In this document: piece by piece, positions 32,930-41,551 of the stretch
Layout of the letters: each line of letters opens with the position of its first letter
Numbering within the stretch: position 1 is the first letter of the stretch
DNA from: Natronorubrum halalkaliphilum
GTDB taxonomy: Archaea > Halobacteriota > Halobacteria > Halobacteriales > Natrialbaceae
Assembly (NCBI RefSeq): GCF_009834785.1
Contig: NZ_WUYX01000029.1
Span: 62,001 to 126,000 of the forward strand
Direction: 5' to 3'
DNA: 64,000 nt
The notes under the pieces: generated by a model
Seen by the model: the letters and a program-made list of their open reading frames with translations, nothing else
What the model was told of the DNA's origin: nothing
Databases searched by the model: none
Position numbers and translations under genes: made by a program

Positions 32930-34137
32930 AGTCGCTCCCTCACTGCCGCGATGATCGTCGATTCGTCCCTGGCCGTGTCGTATCGCAGATAGCCGCGGCG
33001 GCGGCTGCTGTCGTATTCGACGCCTTCCTGGGCTCCGTTCGAATCCGAATCGTCGGCACCCAGTTCCCGCGCAACGGCCTCGACGGTCGCGCCGAGGTGA
33101 TCGTCGCCGCGGGTCGCGATCGCAGCCTCACCGTCTCCGACGGCGAGAACCACGGGTTCCGGCGATCGGTAGGTGGCCGCGATGCGAGCGACCGTCTCGA
33201 CCGGCCCGTCGTCGATGCCGACGACGAACAGGCCGTCGTAGCGACCGGTCGACGCTCCCTCGAGCGCCGCGTGGGCGCGACGACCGTCCTCGCGCCAGGC
33301 CGCAAGCGCCGGCTCGTGGACCCCATGGCCCATCGCGAGCGCAGCGCCGGTACCGGGCTCGGTCCGGGCCGTCGCCTCGAGCACATCCGCGTAGCCGCCG
33401 ACCGTCGCGAACGCGTGGTCGGGCGTCGCGTACGGTCTGAGCGCGCGCTGGATCGTCTCCGCGGCGGCCGCGGCAGCCTCGTCGTCGCCGACCACGTCGA
33501 GTGCGACGGCGGAAGCGATCGCTCGGTGATCGTCCCCGTCGAAATCAGCGGGCTCGTCGAGATCGGCGCCGAGCCCCTCGAGTGCGTCTCGAGTTGCGTC
33601 CGGATCGCCCGACCACGGCGCGCGGAGGCGCGTCGAGTGAGCGATCCCGTCGACCGGATCGCCCGTCGGGATCCCGACGCCCGGTCGGCGCTCGACGAGA
33701 CCGCGTTCGCGCGCGGTCTCGAGGATCCACTCACTCTCGCCGGCACCCGGCTCCACGTCGGCGGCGACGAGGCCGGCCAGTGCGAGCACGGGATCCGGCG
33801 TCGATCCGATCTCGCGGACGACGTCGAGCGCTGCGAGCGTGGCGGGTCGGTCGGCGTCGTCGAGTCGTGTGACGTCAGCGTCGATCGCGCCGACGCCGAT
33901 CGTGACGTCATCGGTCGCCGGCTCGCGGTCGCGAACGCGTGCGGTTCGATCCGCGACGGTCCGGCCGACGCTCACCTGGAACGGCGTCCCGCGGTCGGTC
34001 AGCGCTCTCGCGAGGAGACCGCTCGTCGCGAGCGCGTCGCCGTCGGCCCGCGCAACGATGTGCGCGAAGCCGGCGCTCTCGAGTGCGCTGGCGACGGGGG
34101 CGGACGACGGCTCGGCGGAACGACGCTCGGTTGCCAT
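32926..34137 (-). CDS. RecJ/DHH-superfamily-like protein, motifs degraded
   Basis: 403 residues from the ATG at 34135-34137. It is positioned between rps15 and pcc1, where haloarchaea carry a gene usually called RecJ-like exonuclease. The first motif is reduced to ARADGDALATSGLLARAL, there is no DHH triplet (the matching part reads LDDADRPATLAAL), and the GGGH of the DHHA1 domain is missing. The later part FVVGIDDGPVETVARIAATYRSPEPVVLAV still looks DHHA1-like. So the fold is probably kept while nuclease activity is doubtful. A frame extension to 34233 runs over the rps15 3' end and is rejected. Confidence 0.8.
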   Translation of the reverse strand: MATERRSAEPSSAPVASALESAGFAHIVARADGDALATSGLLARALTDRGTPFQVSVGRTVADRTARVRDREPATDDVTIGVGAIDADVTRLDDADRPATLAALDVVREIGSTPDPVLALAGLVAADVEPGAGESEWILETARERGLVERRPGVGIPTGDPVDGIAHSTRLRAPWSGDPDATRDALEGLGADLDEPADFDGDDHRAIASAVALDVVGDDEAAAAAAETIQRALRPYATPDHAFATVGGYADVLEATARTEPGTGAALAMGHGVHEPALAAWREDGRRAHAALEGASTGRYDGLFVVGIDDGPVETVARIAATYRSPEPVVLAVGDGEAAIATRGDDHLGATVEAVARELGADDSDSNGAQEGVEYDSSRRRGYLRYDTARDESTIIAAVRERL

Positions 34138-34168
34138 ATTGTGTGCGTATCTGCGTTCAGGGGTCGGC

Positions 34169-34636
34169 TTACTTCTCGAGGAGTTCCTTCGCCGTTTCGT
34201 AGTTGTACGAGAAGTCCGGCTCGAGTTCGTCACCGCGGTAGTAGTCGGCGAGTCGGCGGACCTTCGATTCCGTGTTCTGCAGGGCGCGCTTGTTCTGGTA
34301 GTCCTGCGGGTTCTCTCGGATGTGCTCGCGCAGGCCGATGGCGCGCTCCATCAGGTTGCGAAGGTCCTCGGGAATGTCCGCGGTCGCGTCGTTTTCCTCG
34401 AGGATCTCGCCGATCTTCTTGCCGGTCGCCAGCTTGACGTCCGGGATGGGCGTGCCCGTGACGCCTTCGTCACGCAGCTTCATGCCGATCTGGCTCGGCT
34501 CGTAGCCCTGCTCCGCTAGTTCGACGACTCGAGATTCGATATCGTCCGAGTCAACGTCGCTCCACTCCGGTGGTTCGTCTGCCGCTGGCTTGTCCGAACC
34601 GGACGAGCCACGGCGGCGGGTGTGCATTCGTGCCAT
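34169..34636 (-). CDS. rps15: Small ribosomal subunit protein uS15
   Basis: 155 residues; begins MARMHTRRRGSSGSDKP as haloarchaeal S15 does. The N-terminal archaeal extension (to about 65) is followed by the rRNA-binding helices (LREHIRENPQDYQNKRALQNTESKVRRLADYYR). I use the ATG at 34636; the open frame continues to 34741 but that part is not S15. First gene of the operon, with 31 bases before the recJ-like gene. Confidence 0.97.
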   Translation of the reverse strand: MARMHTRRRGSSGSDKPAADEPPEWSDVDSDDIESRVVELAEQGYEPSQIGMKLRDEGVTGTPIPDVKLATGKKIGEILEENDATADIPEDLRNLMERAIGLREHIRENPQDYQNKRALQNTESKVRRLADYYRGDELEPDFSYNYETAKELLEK

Positions 34637-35031
34637 TGTTGAGGATAGGAACCGCACTGACCGCTCCGATAGTGTGACAGCCGAAACCGGCTGCCCGTGC
34701 ACTTCCGCAATCCCAAGCCATCCGGAAAGAGTCGATGGCACAGTCAGATTTGCGGCCGTGCGCTTCCCACCGTCGCTTTCGCTCGGACGGACTAAAGGGT
34801 TTCTAGACCGTGACGGATCTGCGTGTGCGGCGCTGTGTGGGTTTGGGTCCGCTTACTCGAACGAATGAACTGGTGGAGTGGTACTCGAGGCCAGCGCTTC
34901 TGCCTCGAGGCCTACAACAACTCGTGCGTGAGGGTGTGCAGCGACCGGCCCTATGCGAGTCATAGACAGGGGCGGCTCGACAATTTCGAGGGGTTTATCT
35001 ATTCCCGACGGAAATGGAGGAATGCGAACGA
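34637..35031. other. Divergent promoter region of rps15 operon and tRNA-Ala
   Basis: 395 bases with no supported protein gene. It must hold the rps15 operon promoter (minus) and contains the tRNA-Ala promoter at its right end. A 72-codon plus-strand frame at 34823-35041 runs into the tRNA and is not credible. Confidence 0.45.
34993..35000 (+). promoter_or_regulatory. Box A (TATA) of the tRNA-Ala gene
   Basis: GTTTATCT, about 32-39 bases before the first tRNA base, in an otherwise GC-rich flank. This is the usual position for an archaeal tRNA promoter with a short leader. Confidence 0.55.
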
Positions 35032-35103
35032 GGGCTCGTAGATCAGAGGTAGATCACTCCCTTGGCATGGGAGAGGCCCCGGGTTCAAATCCCGGCGAGT
35101 CCA
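35032..35103 (+). tRNA. tRNA-Ala (anticodon GGC)
   Basis: A full cloverleaf of 72 bases. Acceptor GGGCTCG pairs with CGAGTCC, including the G3:U70 wobble pair that marks alanine tRNAs. D-stem GATC/GATC, anticodon stem CTCCC/GGGAG with loop TTGGCAT (anticodon GGC), T-stem CCGGG/CCCGG around TTCAAAT. The discriminator base is A; CCA is not encoded (the next bases are CTCG). No intron. Confidence 0.97.
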
Positions 35104-35413
35104 CTCGAAATTAACCGTTCTACCGAGGGTTTCTAAACTTCGAGTAGGAACGCTGTATTTCTCAGAATTTATCTCCGTGAGGACGTGTTTCGGTTTCAGC
35201 TGCGCCGACTGCGATGGTTGCGAATCGATTCCTGTCGGACCGGCTATCGCGTCGTGTCATCGGATACTCACCACGGGACTCACTCGGCTTCGATTTAGAG
35301 GGGTGTTCACAGGAAGAGTCTCAGTTACGAGGGATAGCCGAACGTCGGTTGGTAACAGTGTTCGCTCCGCAAACTCGATCGCGTTCGACCACTGCCCTGA
35401 AAACATGTACCGC
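35104..35413. other. Intergenic region after tRNA-Ala
   Basis: 310 bases between the tRNA and a convergent minus-strand gene. Slightly AT-rich just after the tRNA (35105-35175), as for a tRNA terminator. No gene or repeat that I can support. Confidence 0.4.
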
Positions 35414-35815
35414 TTACTCGTTCGCTCGAGTCGCGTCTGCCCGTTCTTGAGCCTGCTCGATCTTCCCGTCGAGTTTCTTCAAAACGGAGTACTTGAACTC
35501 GTCTGGCATCTGGCCATACTCGATGTCGACGGTCACCATCGCATCGCAGTCGTCGACGATCTCGGGAGCCCACTTGCCGCGGGCGAGTTTCGACTCTTCC
35601 GTGACGACCGCTCGGCCATCCTCGAGGTCGATGAACGCGGTCACGGTGTTCCAGATCTGAGGGTCGCTCGTGGTCGCCTCGTCGAACAGTCCCTCGAGTC
35701 GCGATTCCTTGATCGGTTCCGCGGCTATTTCGTCCCGCAGATCCTTGAGGGCGTCGGCCAGCGCTTCGTACTCGGCTGCAGGGGTGTCCGAATCGTCGAG
35801 GATCATCGCATCCAC
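35414..35815 (-). CDS. Conserved haloarchaeal protein of unknown function
   Basis: 133 residues, acidic and soluble. An N-terminal helical half (AAEYEALADALKDLRDEIAAEPIKESRLEGLFDEATT, read in parts) is followed by a beta-rich part (IWNTVTAFIDLEDGRAVVTEESKLARGKWAPEIVDDCDAMVTVDI) and a final helix. No family recognised. Start choice between ATG at 35815 (MDAMILDD) and the in-frame ATG four codons in is open. It is a single-gene unit with a hairpin-bearing gap upstream. Confidence 0.65.
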   Translation of the reverse strand: MDAMILDDSDTPAAEYEALADALKDLRDEIAAEPIKESRLEGLFDEATTSDPQIWNTVTAFIDLEDGRAVVTEESKLARGKWAPEIVDDCDAMVTVDIEYGQMPDEFKYSVLKKLDGKIEQAQERADATRANE

Positions 35816-36141
35816 CTCGTGCTCGTGGTGTCGATGGTGACAGCGGTGTCGGGTGCCATAGTGATACGCATGTATGTGTGATCGAGTGTTGAACCTGTGG
35901 CCCTAAGAGCCTCGCTACTTCGTCCGTGATCGGGATAGTAGTATATGAACAACTGGAACTGTTCACACACCGACTTCCAGCGGCTACTATCGTCGGTGAT
36001 ACGATTGACGACTACGATAGTGTCGGATAGCGTCAGTCGGGTGGTGACCGACTGCTGTTGGTACCGTCTCCACCCAACCGTTGCCGCTCGGATCGGCGGA
36101 GTACGTGATCATCCGTAGTGGCCCGGACTTTCCTCGAGTTC
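35816..36141. other. Intergenic region with an 8-bp hairpin
   Basis: 326 bases. ACTATCGT (35986-35993) is the exact reverse complement of 36014-36021, with 20 bases between; it lies downstream of the minus-strand zinc-finger gene at 36142 and may help end its transcript. A weaker GAACA/TGTTC repeat lies at 35947-35964. No gene is supported. Confidence 0.4.
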
Positions 36142-36333
36142 TCACTCCGCTCCGGATCCGGCCACCGAGTCCTCTGTGGAGTCGTCGACAACCTCGAACG
36201 CGTTCGCACCGCAGGAACAGCCCTCCTGTCCGATGATCCGAACTGTCCCGTCCGGCCACTGCCGCGCCGCATACACGGACCCACACTCTTCACACGTTGC
36301 CAAAACCCTCGTTACATCGTCCTTATACGCCAT
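36142..36333 (-). CDS. Small zinc-finger-like protein
   Basis: 63 residues from the ATG at 36333. Two Cys pairs, CEEC at about 15-18 and CSC near 39-41 (ATCEECGSVYAARQWPD and QEGCSCGANAFEVV), would make a single zinc knuckle; the end is an acidic tail. Upstream on the minus strand a TTTTTT run lies about 33 bases from the start, consistent with a leaderless promoter. The frame continues upstream to 36486 but without Cys-motif conservation. Many such tiny zinc-finger proteins exist in haloarchaea; some affect motility or biofilm, but nothing links this one. Confidence 0.7.
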   Translation of the reverse strand: MAYKDDVTRVLATCEECGSVYAARQWPDGTVRIIGQEGCSCGANAFEVVDDSTEDSVAGSGAE

Positions 36334-37075
36334 CCCCGAGTTATCACCTAGTGAAACAGTACAAAAAAGCTTTCCACTTGGAAAAACCTGACAGCGGAGA
36401 CGGTCGTACTCTCGGGTAATCGACAGTTCCCGAACGTAGCTGTGATGCCATCTCGAGTAGCGACCGCCGTCTCGCGTCCGTTCCACAGGTGGCGCTCGAG
36501 TCCAGTACCAGCCCGTTCACAGTGAGATAGATTAGCACTGATTCAGCCTCGTTCTATGATATTCTCGAGTCGTCTCTCGAAACCGACGATAATCTATCAC
36601 TGTAGGGGAATACCATCGGCAAACTACTGAATTGCGGCCCTCGAGGACCGGTCAGGAACGCCGTACTCGAGTACACGATCCATTCCGTTCGGATTTAGTG
36701 ACAACCTATTTATTATTGGTCCTCTCGAGGGGTTATCTGTGACGCTGAGCGATCAGTTTCGGGGTGGGACGCGGGTGGGCCGTCGAAAGGTGGCCCGACC
36801 AGCGTGTCGAACCGCGCCACGACGGAGACGCGAATCGATGCACGCACCGGCCGGGAAACGCGCCGGCGGTCGGACGACTACCGACGAGCGGTCCCGCGGG
36901 GGTGGCGACCGCAGCTATCGGTGCAGACGCCGCCGCTGCCGTCGAGCGAAGGGGGCCGATCGCGGTCGACGGTGCCCGGCGGTCGGTCGCAACCTGTCTC
37001 TACGCGGTCACCGAACACCGCGGAACGCGCCAGCGGAGATCGAACACGCAGCCCTCTCACGACGGCAACTCAGCT
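36334..37075. other. Long gap with a TATA element and a basic unsupported ORF region
   Basis: 742 bases. The part 36334-36720 is AT-rich and featureless except for the zinc-finger gene's promoter. CTATTTATTATT at 36707-36718 is a strong TATA-like run pointing to a start of transcription near 36737. From there to 37075 several frames are open on the plus strand but all are Arg-rich and unlike haloarchaeal proteins. Either the HalOD1 mRNA has an unusually long leader or the stretch is decayed coding DNA. Confidence 0.45.
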
Positions 37076-37396
37076 ATGGATAACGCTCACTCGAGGCCGA
37101 ACGTAACGATGTCTTCACACCGAGACACGGACGTCATTATCGTCACTGTGGTCGAGGCACTGGCCGAAGCCGATCGACTCGATCTCGACGAGGTCGAGTA
37201 CACGCTTTACGAGTACATCAACCCGGAGATCCTCACGGAGTTGGCCGACCAGCAGAACGGTTCCTGGGAGTTCACGTTCGAGGTCGCCGACCACGAGGTG
37301 ACGCTCGCGAGCGACGGACGGTTGTTCGTCGATGGCGTCCTCTGCCGGACCGATCTCACGCTGCGTGAGTCTTCGTCGACGTGTCCGTACCGCTGA
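37076..37396 (+). CDS. HalOD1 domain protein
   Basis: 106 residues from the ATG at 37076; an ATG at 37109 (MSSHRDTD) is an alternative. The pattern VIIVTVVEALAEADRLDLDEVEYTLYEYINPEILTELADQQNGSWEFTFEVADHEVTLASDGRLFV (read in parts) is the HalOD1 output domain, found alone or behind receiver domains in haloarchaea. Its biochemical role is not established. The frame is open upstream to 36764, with a basic sequence that I do not accept as coding. No neighbour suggests a partner. Confidence 0.8.
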   Translation: MDNAHSRPNVTMSSHRDTDVIIVTVVEALAEADRLDLDEVEYTLYEYINPEILTELADQQNGSWEFTFEVADHEVTLASDGRLFVDGVLCRTDLTLRESSSTCPYR

Positions 37397-37619
37397 CGTC
37401 GCGAGCCACGAGTCTCGTCGTCTCGTCGTGAGCGTTGTACTCGACCGGCACGCTCGCCGGACCCGTATCTACATTGCTGGGCCGACGGCGGTCGCCGAAG
37501 GGGCGACAACGGCCGCTACCGGAACCGAACTGATTGTGCGGTAATAGCTCGACGACGAGGAACTTCACTCGAGCGATACGGTATCGCTCGAGGACCCGAT
37601 ACGCCGTCCCGACCGCTCG

Positions 37620-37766
37620 CTACAGCAGCATCGAGACCACCGCGAGGACCAGGAACAGGAGGACGAGCCACTTCGCGATTGACATGGTCATGCCAGCGAC
37701 ACCAGTCGCGCCGAGCGCACCGGCGATGATCGCGATCACGAAGAACAGCAGTGCGAGTTCTAACAT
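37620..37766 (-). CDS. DUF1328 small membrane protein
   Basis: 48 residues, nearly all hydrophobic, forming two membrane segments: [24 protein letters not shown] and [21 protein letters not shown] (read in parts). The [10 protein letters not shown] turn and the length match DUF1328 (YtjA family). The family is stress-linked in bacteria, with no defined function. ATG at 37766; a longer in-frame start at 37817 adds a non-family leader. Single-gene unit. Confidence 0.85.
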   Translation of the reverse strand: MLELALLFFVIAIIAGALGATGVAGMTMSIAKWLVLLFLVLAVVSMLL

Positions 37767-38094
37767 ACCTGTATGAAGGGTAGTCCGCTGCAAGTGAATT
37801 AGGCCTGAATACGCCATATTCTCCGATATGGGTGATTGTCACAAGAACGCACGTCGATCCGCGAGCCGTTCGGTGGGCGGAACCTACTGCGAGACCACGC
37901 CGCGGGGAAGACGGCAGACGACGCGCTAACGTGAGCGCGGGACTCGAGTAACCACGGCGCGTCGCGGGACGTCTCCACTCAGCCGGAGTAATACGAACGG
38001 CGAAAACAGTACGTCGATGCGGACTACAGATTCTCAGTTAGGTCCCGATACGGGCGTGATAACACCGCAGTCGCGGGCCATCGACTACAGCCTG
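37767..38094. other. Intergenic region
   Basis: 328 bases between two minus-strand genes. It should contain the promoter of the DUF1328 gene near its left end. I see no repeat, RNA or ORF with support. Confidence 0.4.
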
Positions 38095-38484
38095 TCACTC
38101 GTTCAGGTGCGAACGGTACCCTTTGGGTTCGAACCCGCGCCGACAGACGACGCGTTTTCGACCGACCGTAATCGCGCTGACCTGCCCCTCGTCTTCCATC
38201 CCGGAGATGACCTCCTCGAGGTGGTCGTCCGACCATCCGGTCTCCTGGCGGACGGTCGACCGATCGACCCGGCCGCCGCGTTTGACCAGAAGCCTGAGGA
38301 TCTTGTCCTCGTCGGGCAAGTCCTGTTCGTTGACGCCGTACTCGATCTCTTCGGCGTAGCTCAGCGTTTCGTCGTCGTTGTCGTCCGGTTCCGCCGTCGT
38401 AGACGCTTCCTCCGTCGTCTCCTCCGCCGAACTGGTCGACCAGAGCGACGAAAGGCGGGTCCAGAGCGTGTTGAATACCATCAT
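38095..38484 (-). CDS. Winged-helix DNA-binding protein
   Basis: 129 residues. The first 50 are a Ser/Glu/Thr-rich linker; residues about 58-129 form a winged helix (DEDKILRLLVKRGGRVDRSTVRQETGWSDDHLEEVISGMEDEG, read in parts) ending in RRGFEPKGYRSHLNE, a tail often seen in small haloarchaeal HTH proteins. The N-terminal MMVFNTLWTRLSSLW is amphipathic and could touch the membrane. No operon partner. Confidence 0.78.
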   Translation of the reverse strand: MMVFNTLWTRLSSLWSTSSAEETTEEASTTAEPDDNDDETLSYAEEIEYGVNEQDLPDEDKILRLLVKRGGRVDRSTVRQETGWSDDHLEEVISGMEDEGQVSAITVGRKRVVCRRGFEPKGYRSHLNE

Positions 38485-38682
38485 TGATCACCCGTTGTTG
38501 AAACTATCGCTAGTTGAACGCGCAGTTACCTTGATTTTCCGTTTCATCTGTTATCTATTCCTGTAGCTGCTGGTTACGGTATGTCTATCGTACACTCTTC
38601 ACGATCGATAGCATCGGCCTTGCGGCCTGCAAGTCGGTTATCACATCACCGGTTCGACACGCCCGGTTAGTGGGATGAGCGA

Positions 38683-38913
38683 TCACAGATATGTACGAAC
38701 CCGTCGAACGATGTTATCGATATTGTACGTTTCCTCACTCTTCTCGAAGATCACGTCGCCGTCGACACGAACGACAAAGACACCGTCGTCACCGGTGGCA
38801 AGCGTGACTGCCTCGAGTTGCTCGCCAAACGTCGACAGAAGCGCGTGCTGAAGGTCCTCGGCGCGACGGAGGAACCCGCACGGAACACAGTACTCGATTT
38901 CGACACTCGCCAT
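38683..38913 (-). CDS. Rdx (SelT/SelW/SelH) family thioredoxin-like protein
   Basis: 76 residues with the CxxC redox motif in VEIEYCVPCGFLRRAEDL and the late strand DGDVIFEKSEE, matching the Rdx family, related to selenoprotein W but with Cys. Members are small thioredoxin-fold proteins thought to act in redox handling; substrate unknown. ATG at 38913 is chosen over the frame extension to 38940. It lies 72 bases after the stop side of surE on the same strand, so they could be co-transcribed. Confidence 0.88.
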   Translation of the reverse strand: MASVEIEYCVPCGFLRRAEDLQHALLSTFGEQLEAVTLATGDDGVFVVRVDGDVIFEKSEETYNIDNIVRRVRTYL

Positions 38914-38985
38914 ACTCCGTGGTTCATCATCCTGATACAAATCAGTTCGGTAGCGAGCGCATTCTCCCCTTCGTGTCGGATATCG

Positions 38986-39792
38986 TTAACTATCGTTCGC
39001 TGTGACGGTTTCGAGATAGGACTCCGCGAGCGCGGTGAGCGTCTCGTGGTGGTTCGTCGAGTGTGGTGCGGTCAGCGGGGAGACGCTGATTCGTCCCTCG
39101 ACGACGGCCCGGCGGTCGGTTCCCTCGGGGTCGGGAAGGGTGTCGGGGTCCATCCGTTCCCAGACGCGATCTTTCAGGTGGACGCGCGTTCCGTTGCGCT
39201 CGGCGTCCATCTCGTACCGTTTCGAGGGCCTGGTAATCTCGATCGGTGCGGGCTCGCCGTCCGGAAGGGGGACGTTGACGTTGAGGTATGCGGCGTGTTC
39301 GAAGACACCAGCGCCGAGCGCGTGCTCGATCAGGTAGGACGTGACGCGGGTGGCTTCCGCGTACTCCTCGGCACCGAGATCGATCTGACTCAGCGGCGTC
39401 TCGCCGGCGGGAACGTACATGGAGGTCGCGATGGCGGGAACGTCGAAGAAGGCGGCCTCGACGGCGGCGCTGATCGTCCCCGAGCGACCGAGGACGTACT
39501 CGCCCAGATTCGCCCCCTTGTTACAGCCCGCGACGACGATGTCGGGATCCGGACCGAGTTCCGCCAGTCCGGCGACGACGCAGTCCGAGGGCGTTCCGTA
39601 GACGGCGTACCCCAGATCGCGTTCTTCGACGTCGACCTCGTGGGACATCGAGCGGCCGCAGGCGCTCTGATCGGTCGCGGGGGCGACGACGGTTACGTTT
39701 CCCTGCTCGGAAAGAACATCGTACAGCGCCCGAAGCCCGGTGCTGTCGATCCCGTCGTCGTTCGTTAACAGGATCTCGAGGGGATCGCTCAT
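38986..39792 (-). CDS. surE: 5'/3'-nucleotidase SurE
   Basis: 268 residues. SurE removes phosphate from nucleoside monophosphates with a metal centre: Asp12-Asp13 in LLTNDDGIDSTG, Ser in APATDQSACGRS and Asn in AGCNKGANLGEYVLGRSGT. The C-terminal part SVSPLTAPHSTNH is also family-typical. ATG at 39792 is the family start; the open frame continues to 39870 but has no homology. Downstream of rsm22 on the same strand, separated by a palindromic element at 39847-39931. Confidence 0.95.
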   Translation of the reverse strand: MSDPLEILLTNDDGIDSTGLRALYDVLSEQGNVTVVAPATDQSACGRSMSHEVDVEERDLGYAVYGTPSDCVVAGLAELGPDPDIVVAGCNKGANLGEYVLGRSGTISAAVEAAFFDVPAIATSMYVPAGETPLSQIDLGAEEYAEATRVTSYLIEHALGAGVFEHAAYLNVNVPLPDGEPAPIEITRPSKRYEMDAERNGTRVHLKDRVWERMDPDTLPDPEGTDRRAVVEGRISVSPLTAPHSTNHHETLTALAESYLETVTANDS

Positions 39793-39846
39793 ATCAACCG
39801 CGTCGAAGCCCGGCGCGAAAAGCCCACCGCTTTGCCGAATTCCCGT

Positions 39847-39931
39847 CTCATACTGTCTACTGGAAGCCATTACCGGGGCAATCGCGACCGTCCTGCGATT
39901 GACCGGTACATCGGTACAGCAGACAGTATCA
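39847..39931 (-). repeat. Palindromic intergenic element, copy 4 (begins at the rsm22 stop codon)
   Basis: On the minus strand it begins TGATACTGTCTGCTGTACCG, with TGA being the rsm22 stop, and ends CAGTATGAG, 85 bases in all. ATACTGTCT at the left (39850-39858) mirrors 39921-39929; inside, CAATCGC (39879-39885) mirrors 39895-39901 and CCGG pairs with CCGG, so the whole folds into one long hairpin. The 5' end matches copy 3 at 51867 over TGATAC, TGCTGTA and ATGTACCG in the same spacing. Confidence 0.65.
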
Positions 39932-41551
39932 GCCGATTCGGTCGACGATCGTTTCCTCGTCGACGACCAGATTGTACGCCTCCTCGTCGTCGTTCCAGAG
40001 GGCGAGGGCCTGCTCGAACGAACAGACCTCTCCGTAGTCGGCCTCGAGCAGCGGTCGGTTGAGCGCAGTCTCGTTCGTGAGGACGGCGTAGTGGTCGACC
40101 TGTTCGCTGCCGTCGCTGATCTTGAACAGCGGGTTCGAACTCGATCCGCCCGAGCGGCCGTCCCACTCGTCGTCGCCGCTCAGCGACCGGCTGAGTTTCG
40201 CCCCGACGACGTCGATCCGGTTGGGAACGTGGTGGCCCATCTCGGCCATCTTCGCCCAGTCGCTGGTCTCGAGGTCGAGTTCGAGCCGCCGGCTGCCGTC
40301 GAGTCGCAACAGCGAGTAGGAAAACTGGACGTCGACGTTGACGAACTCGCCGGAGGCGTGTTCCTCGTCGGCGTCCGGCGTCGCCTCGTCGAGTTTCCGC
40401 TGGAACGCGGGCACCTCGAGGTCGGGTCTGGCGTCGAACGACCAGCCGCGATCCGCGGGCCGGTCGCCCGACCAGAGGCGGACGGTGGGGCCGTAGACGG
40501 TCACCCGACCGGTGCGGTCGTAGTTGTCGTTCTCGTCGGCAACGTCGTCTCCACTGTTCCGGTCGTCGACGCCGTCCTCGCCGTCTGCAGCTTCATCCTT
40601 CCCCAACTCCGCCGGCGTCCACAGCCGTTCGTCCTCGAGTTCTCGCTCGACCGCGCGTAACTGAATGCTCGTGTTCTTGTCCGCCGGTGCCATCGCGAGC
40701 AGCGCCCCGTCGGGTGCGAGCAACTCGAGTGCCGACCACAGGACGGCGGTCGGGTCCTCGAGTTCGCTCGCGACGTTGGCGGCGAGGATCAGGTCGAAGC
40801 CGTCGGCGGGTGCAGTTGGGTCGAAGCCGTCGCTGTCGTTGTCAGCGTCTGTCTCGCCGATAGCAGCGGGATCGAACGCCTCCGCGGTCGTCCGGTGAAT
40901 CGTTGTGTGAACGTTCCGGTCCGTCTCAACGAGCAGTTCCTCGAGAATATCGGCGGCCGCGCTGGGTTCGATGCCGTGGTAGTCGACCAGCGCGTCGTCG
41001 GGAAGGTAGTCACAGAGCCCCAGCGCGGGGCCGCCGACGCCGGCACCGATATCGAGCACGCGCAGGTTGCGACCCAGCAGGCCGCGTTCGGCGAGGTCGT
41101 CCAGTGCGTACTGTACGGCGGCGTAGTAGCCCGGAAGGTGGTAGATCGCGTATCCCGCCGCGACGTCGTCGTCGTACTCGACCGGCCGGCGCTCGAGATA
41201 GCGGGATTTGAATCGGCGGATGGTCGATCGCAAGAGGTCGCCGGTCGCGTCCTCGTGCCAGCCGACGCCGTAGCGGTCGACCAGCAGATCGTCGAGGCGG
41301 CGTTCGTACGCCGTGGGGAACTGCCGGACTGGGCCCTGACGCGGCCGGACGGGCTCGTCCTCGACGGGAACGAACGTGCCGTCGTCCCGTTCGATCAGCG
41401 CGAGGTCGGCGGCGTCCTCGCGAAGGTGCTGTCGGACGACCGCCGGGTGCGGGGTGCCGTCGATGTAGTCACAGATTTCCTCGGGGTCGATCGGTCTGAC
41501 GTTCCGGAGATACTTCGCGTTCGATCGGACGGCTTCGCGTTGGTTGCTCAT
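39929..41551 (-). CDS. Rsm22-like methyltransferase (small ribosomal subunit family)
   Basis: 540 residues. A class I SAM-binding motif, VLDIGAGVGGPALGL, sits near residue 188, with post-motifs LILAANVASELEDP and LLAPDGALLAMAPA; N-terminal helices resemble Rsm22 of mitochondrial/bacterial small-subunit methyltransferases. The C-terminal third, about 400-540, contains an OB-like part (YSLLRLDGSRRLEL) and is long. Acidic insertions at 255-275 and 330-365 are haloarchaeal. It overlaps the upstream tyrA by four bases and its stop codon opens a palindromic element. Confidence 0.85.
   Translation of the reverse strand: MSNQREAVRSNAKYLRNVRPIDPEEICDYIDGTPHPAVVRQHLREDAADLALIERDDGTFVPVEDEPVRPRQGPVRQFPTAYERRLDDLLVDRYGVGWHEDATGDLLRSTIRRFKSRYLERRPVEYDDDVAAGYAIYHLPGYYAAVQYALDDLAERGLLGRNLRVLDIGAGVGGPALGLCDYLPDDALVDYHGIEPSAAADILEELLVETDRNVHTTIHRTTAEAFDPAAIGETDADNDSDGFDPTAPADGFDLILAANVASELEDPTAVLWSALELLAPDGALLAMAPADKNTSIQLRAVERELEDERLWTPAELGKDEAADGEDGVDDRNSGDDVADENDNYDRTGRVTVYGPTVRLWSGDRPADRGWSFDARPDLEVPAFQRKLDEATPDADEEHASGEFVNVDVQFSYSLLRLDGSRRLELDLETSDWAKMAEMGHHVPNRIDVVGAKLSRSLSGDDEWDGRSGGSSSNPLFKISDGSEQVDHYAVLTNETALNRPLLEADYGEVCSFEQALALWNDDEEAYNLVVDEETIVDRIG

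Noticed and set aside
34823-35041. A 72-codon plus-strand frame next to tRNA-Ala
   Set aside because: It runs into the tRNA and covers its promoter; Trp/Arg-rich composition.
36739-37083. A 114-codon Arg-rich frame after a strong TATA element
   Set aside because: Strongly basic, no domain, and overlapped by two other open frames; more likely leader or decayed DNA.
37356-37568. A 70-codon minus-strand frame overlapping the HalOD1 gene end
   Set aside because: No domain, weak start context, and partly antisense to a supported gene.
38585-38611. CTATCG/CGATAG inverted repeat in the gap before the Rdx gene
   Set aside because: Only six paired bases with a long loop; expected by chance in a window of this size.
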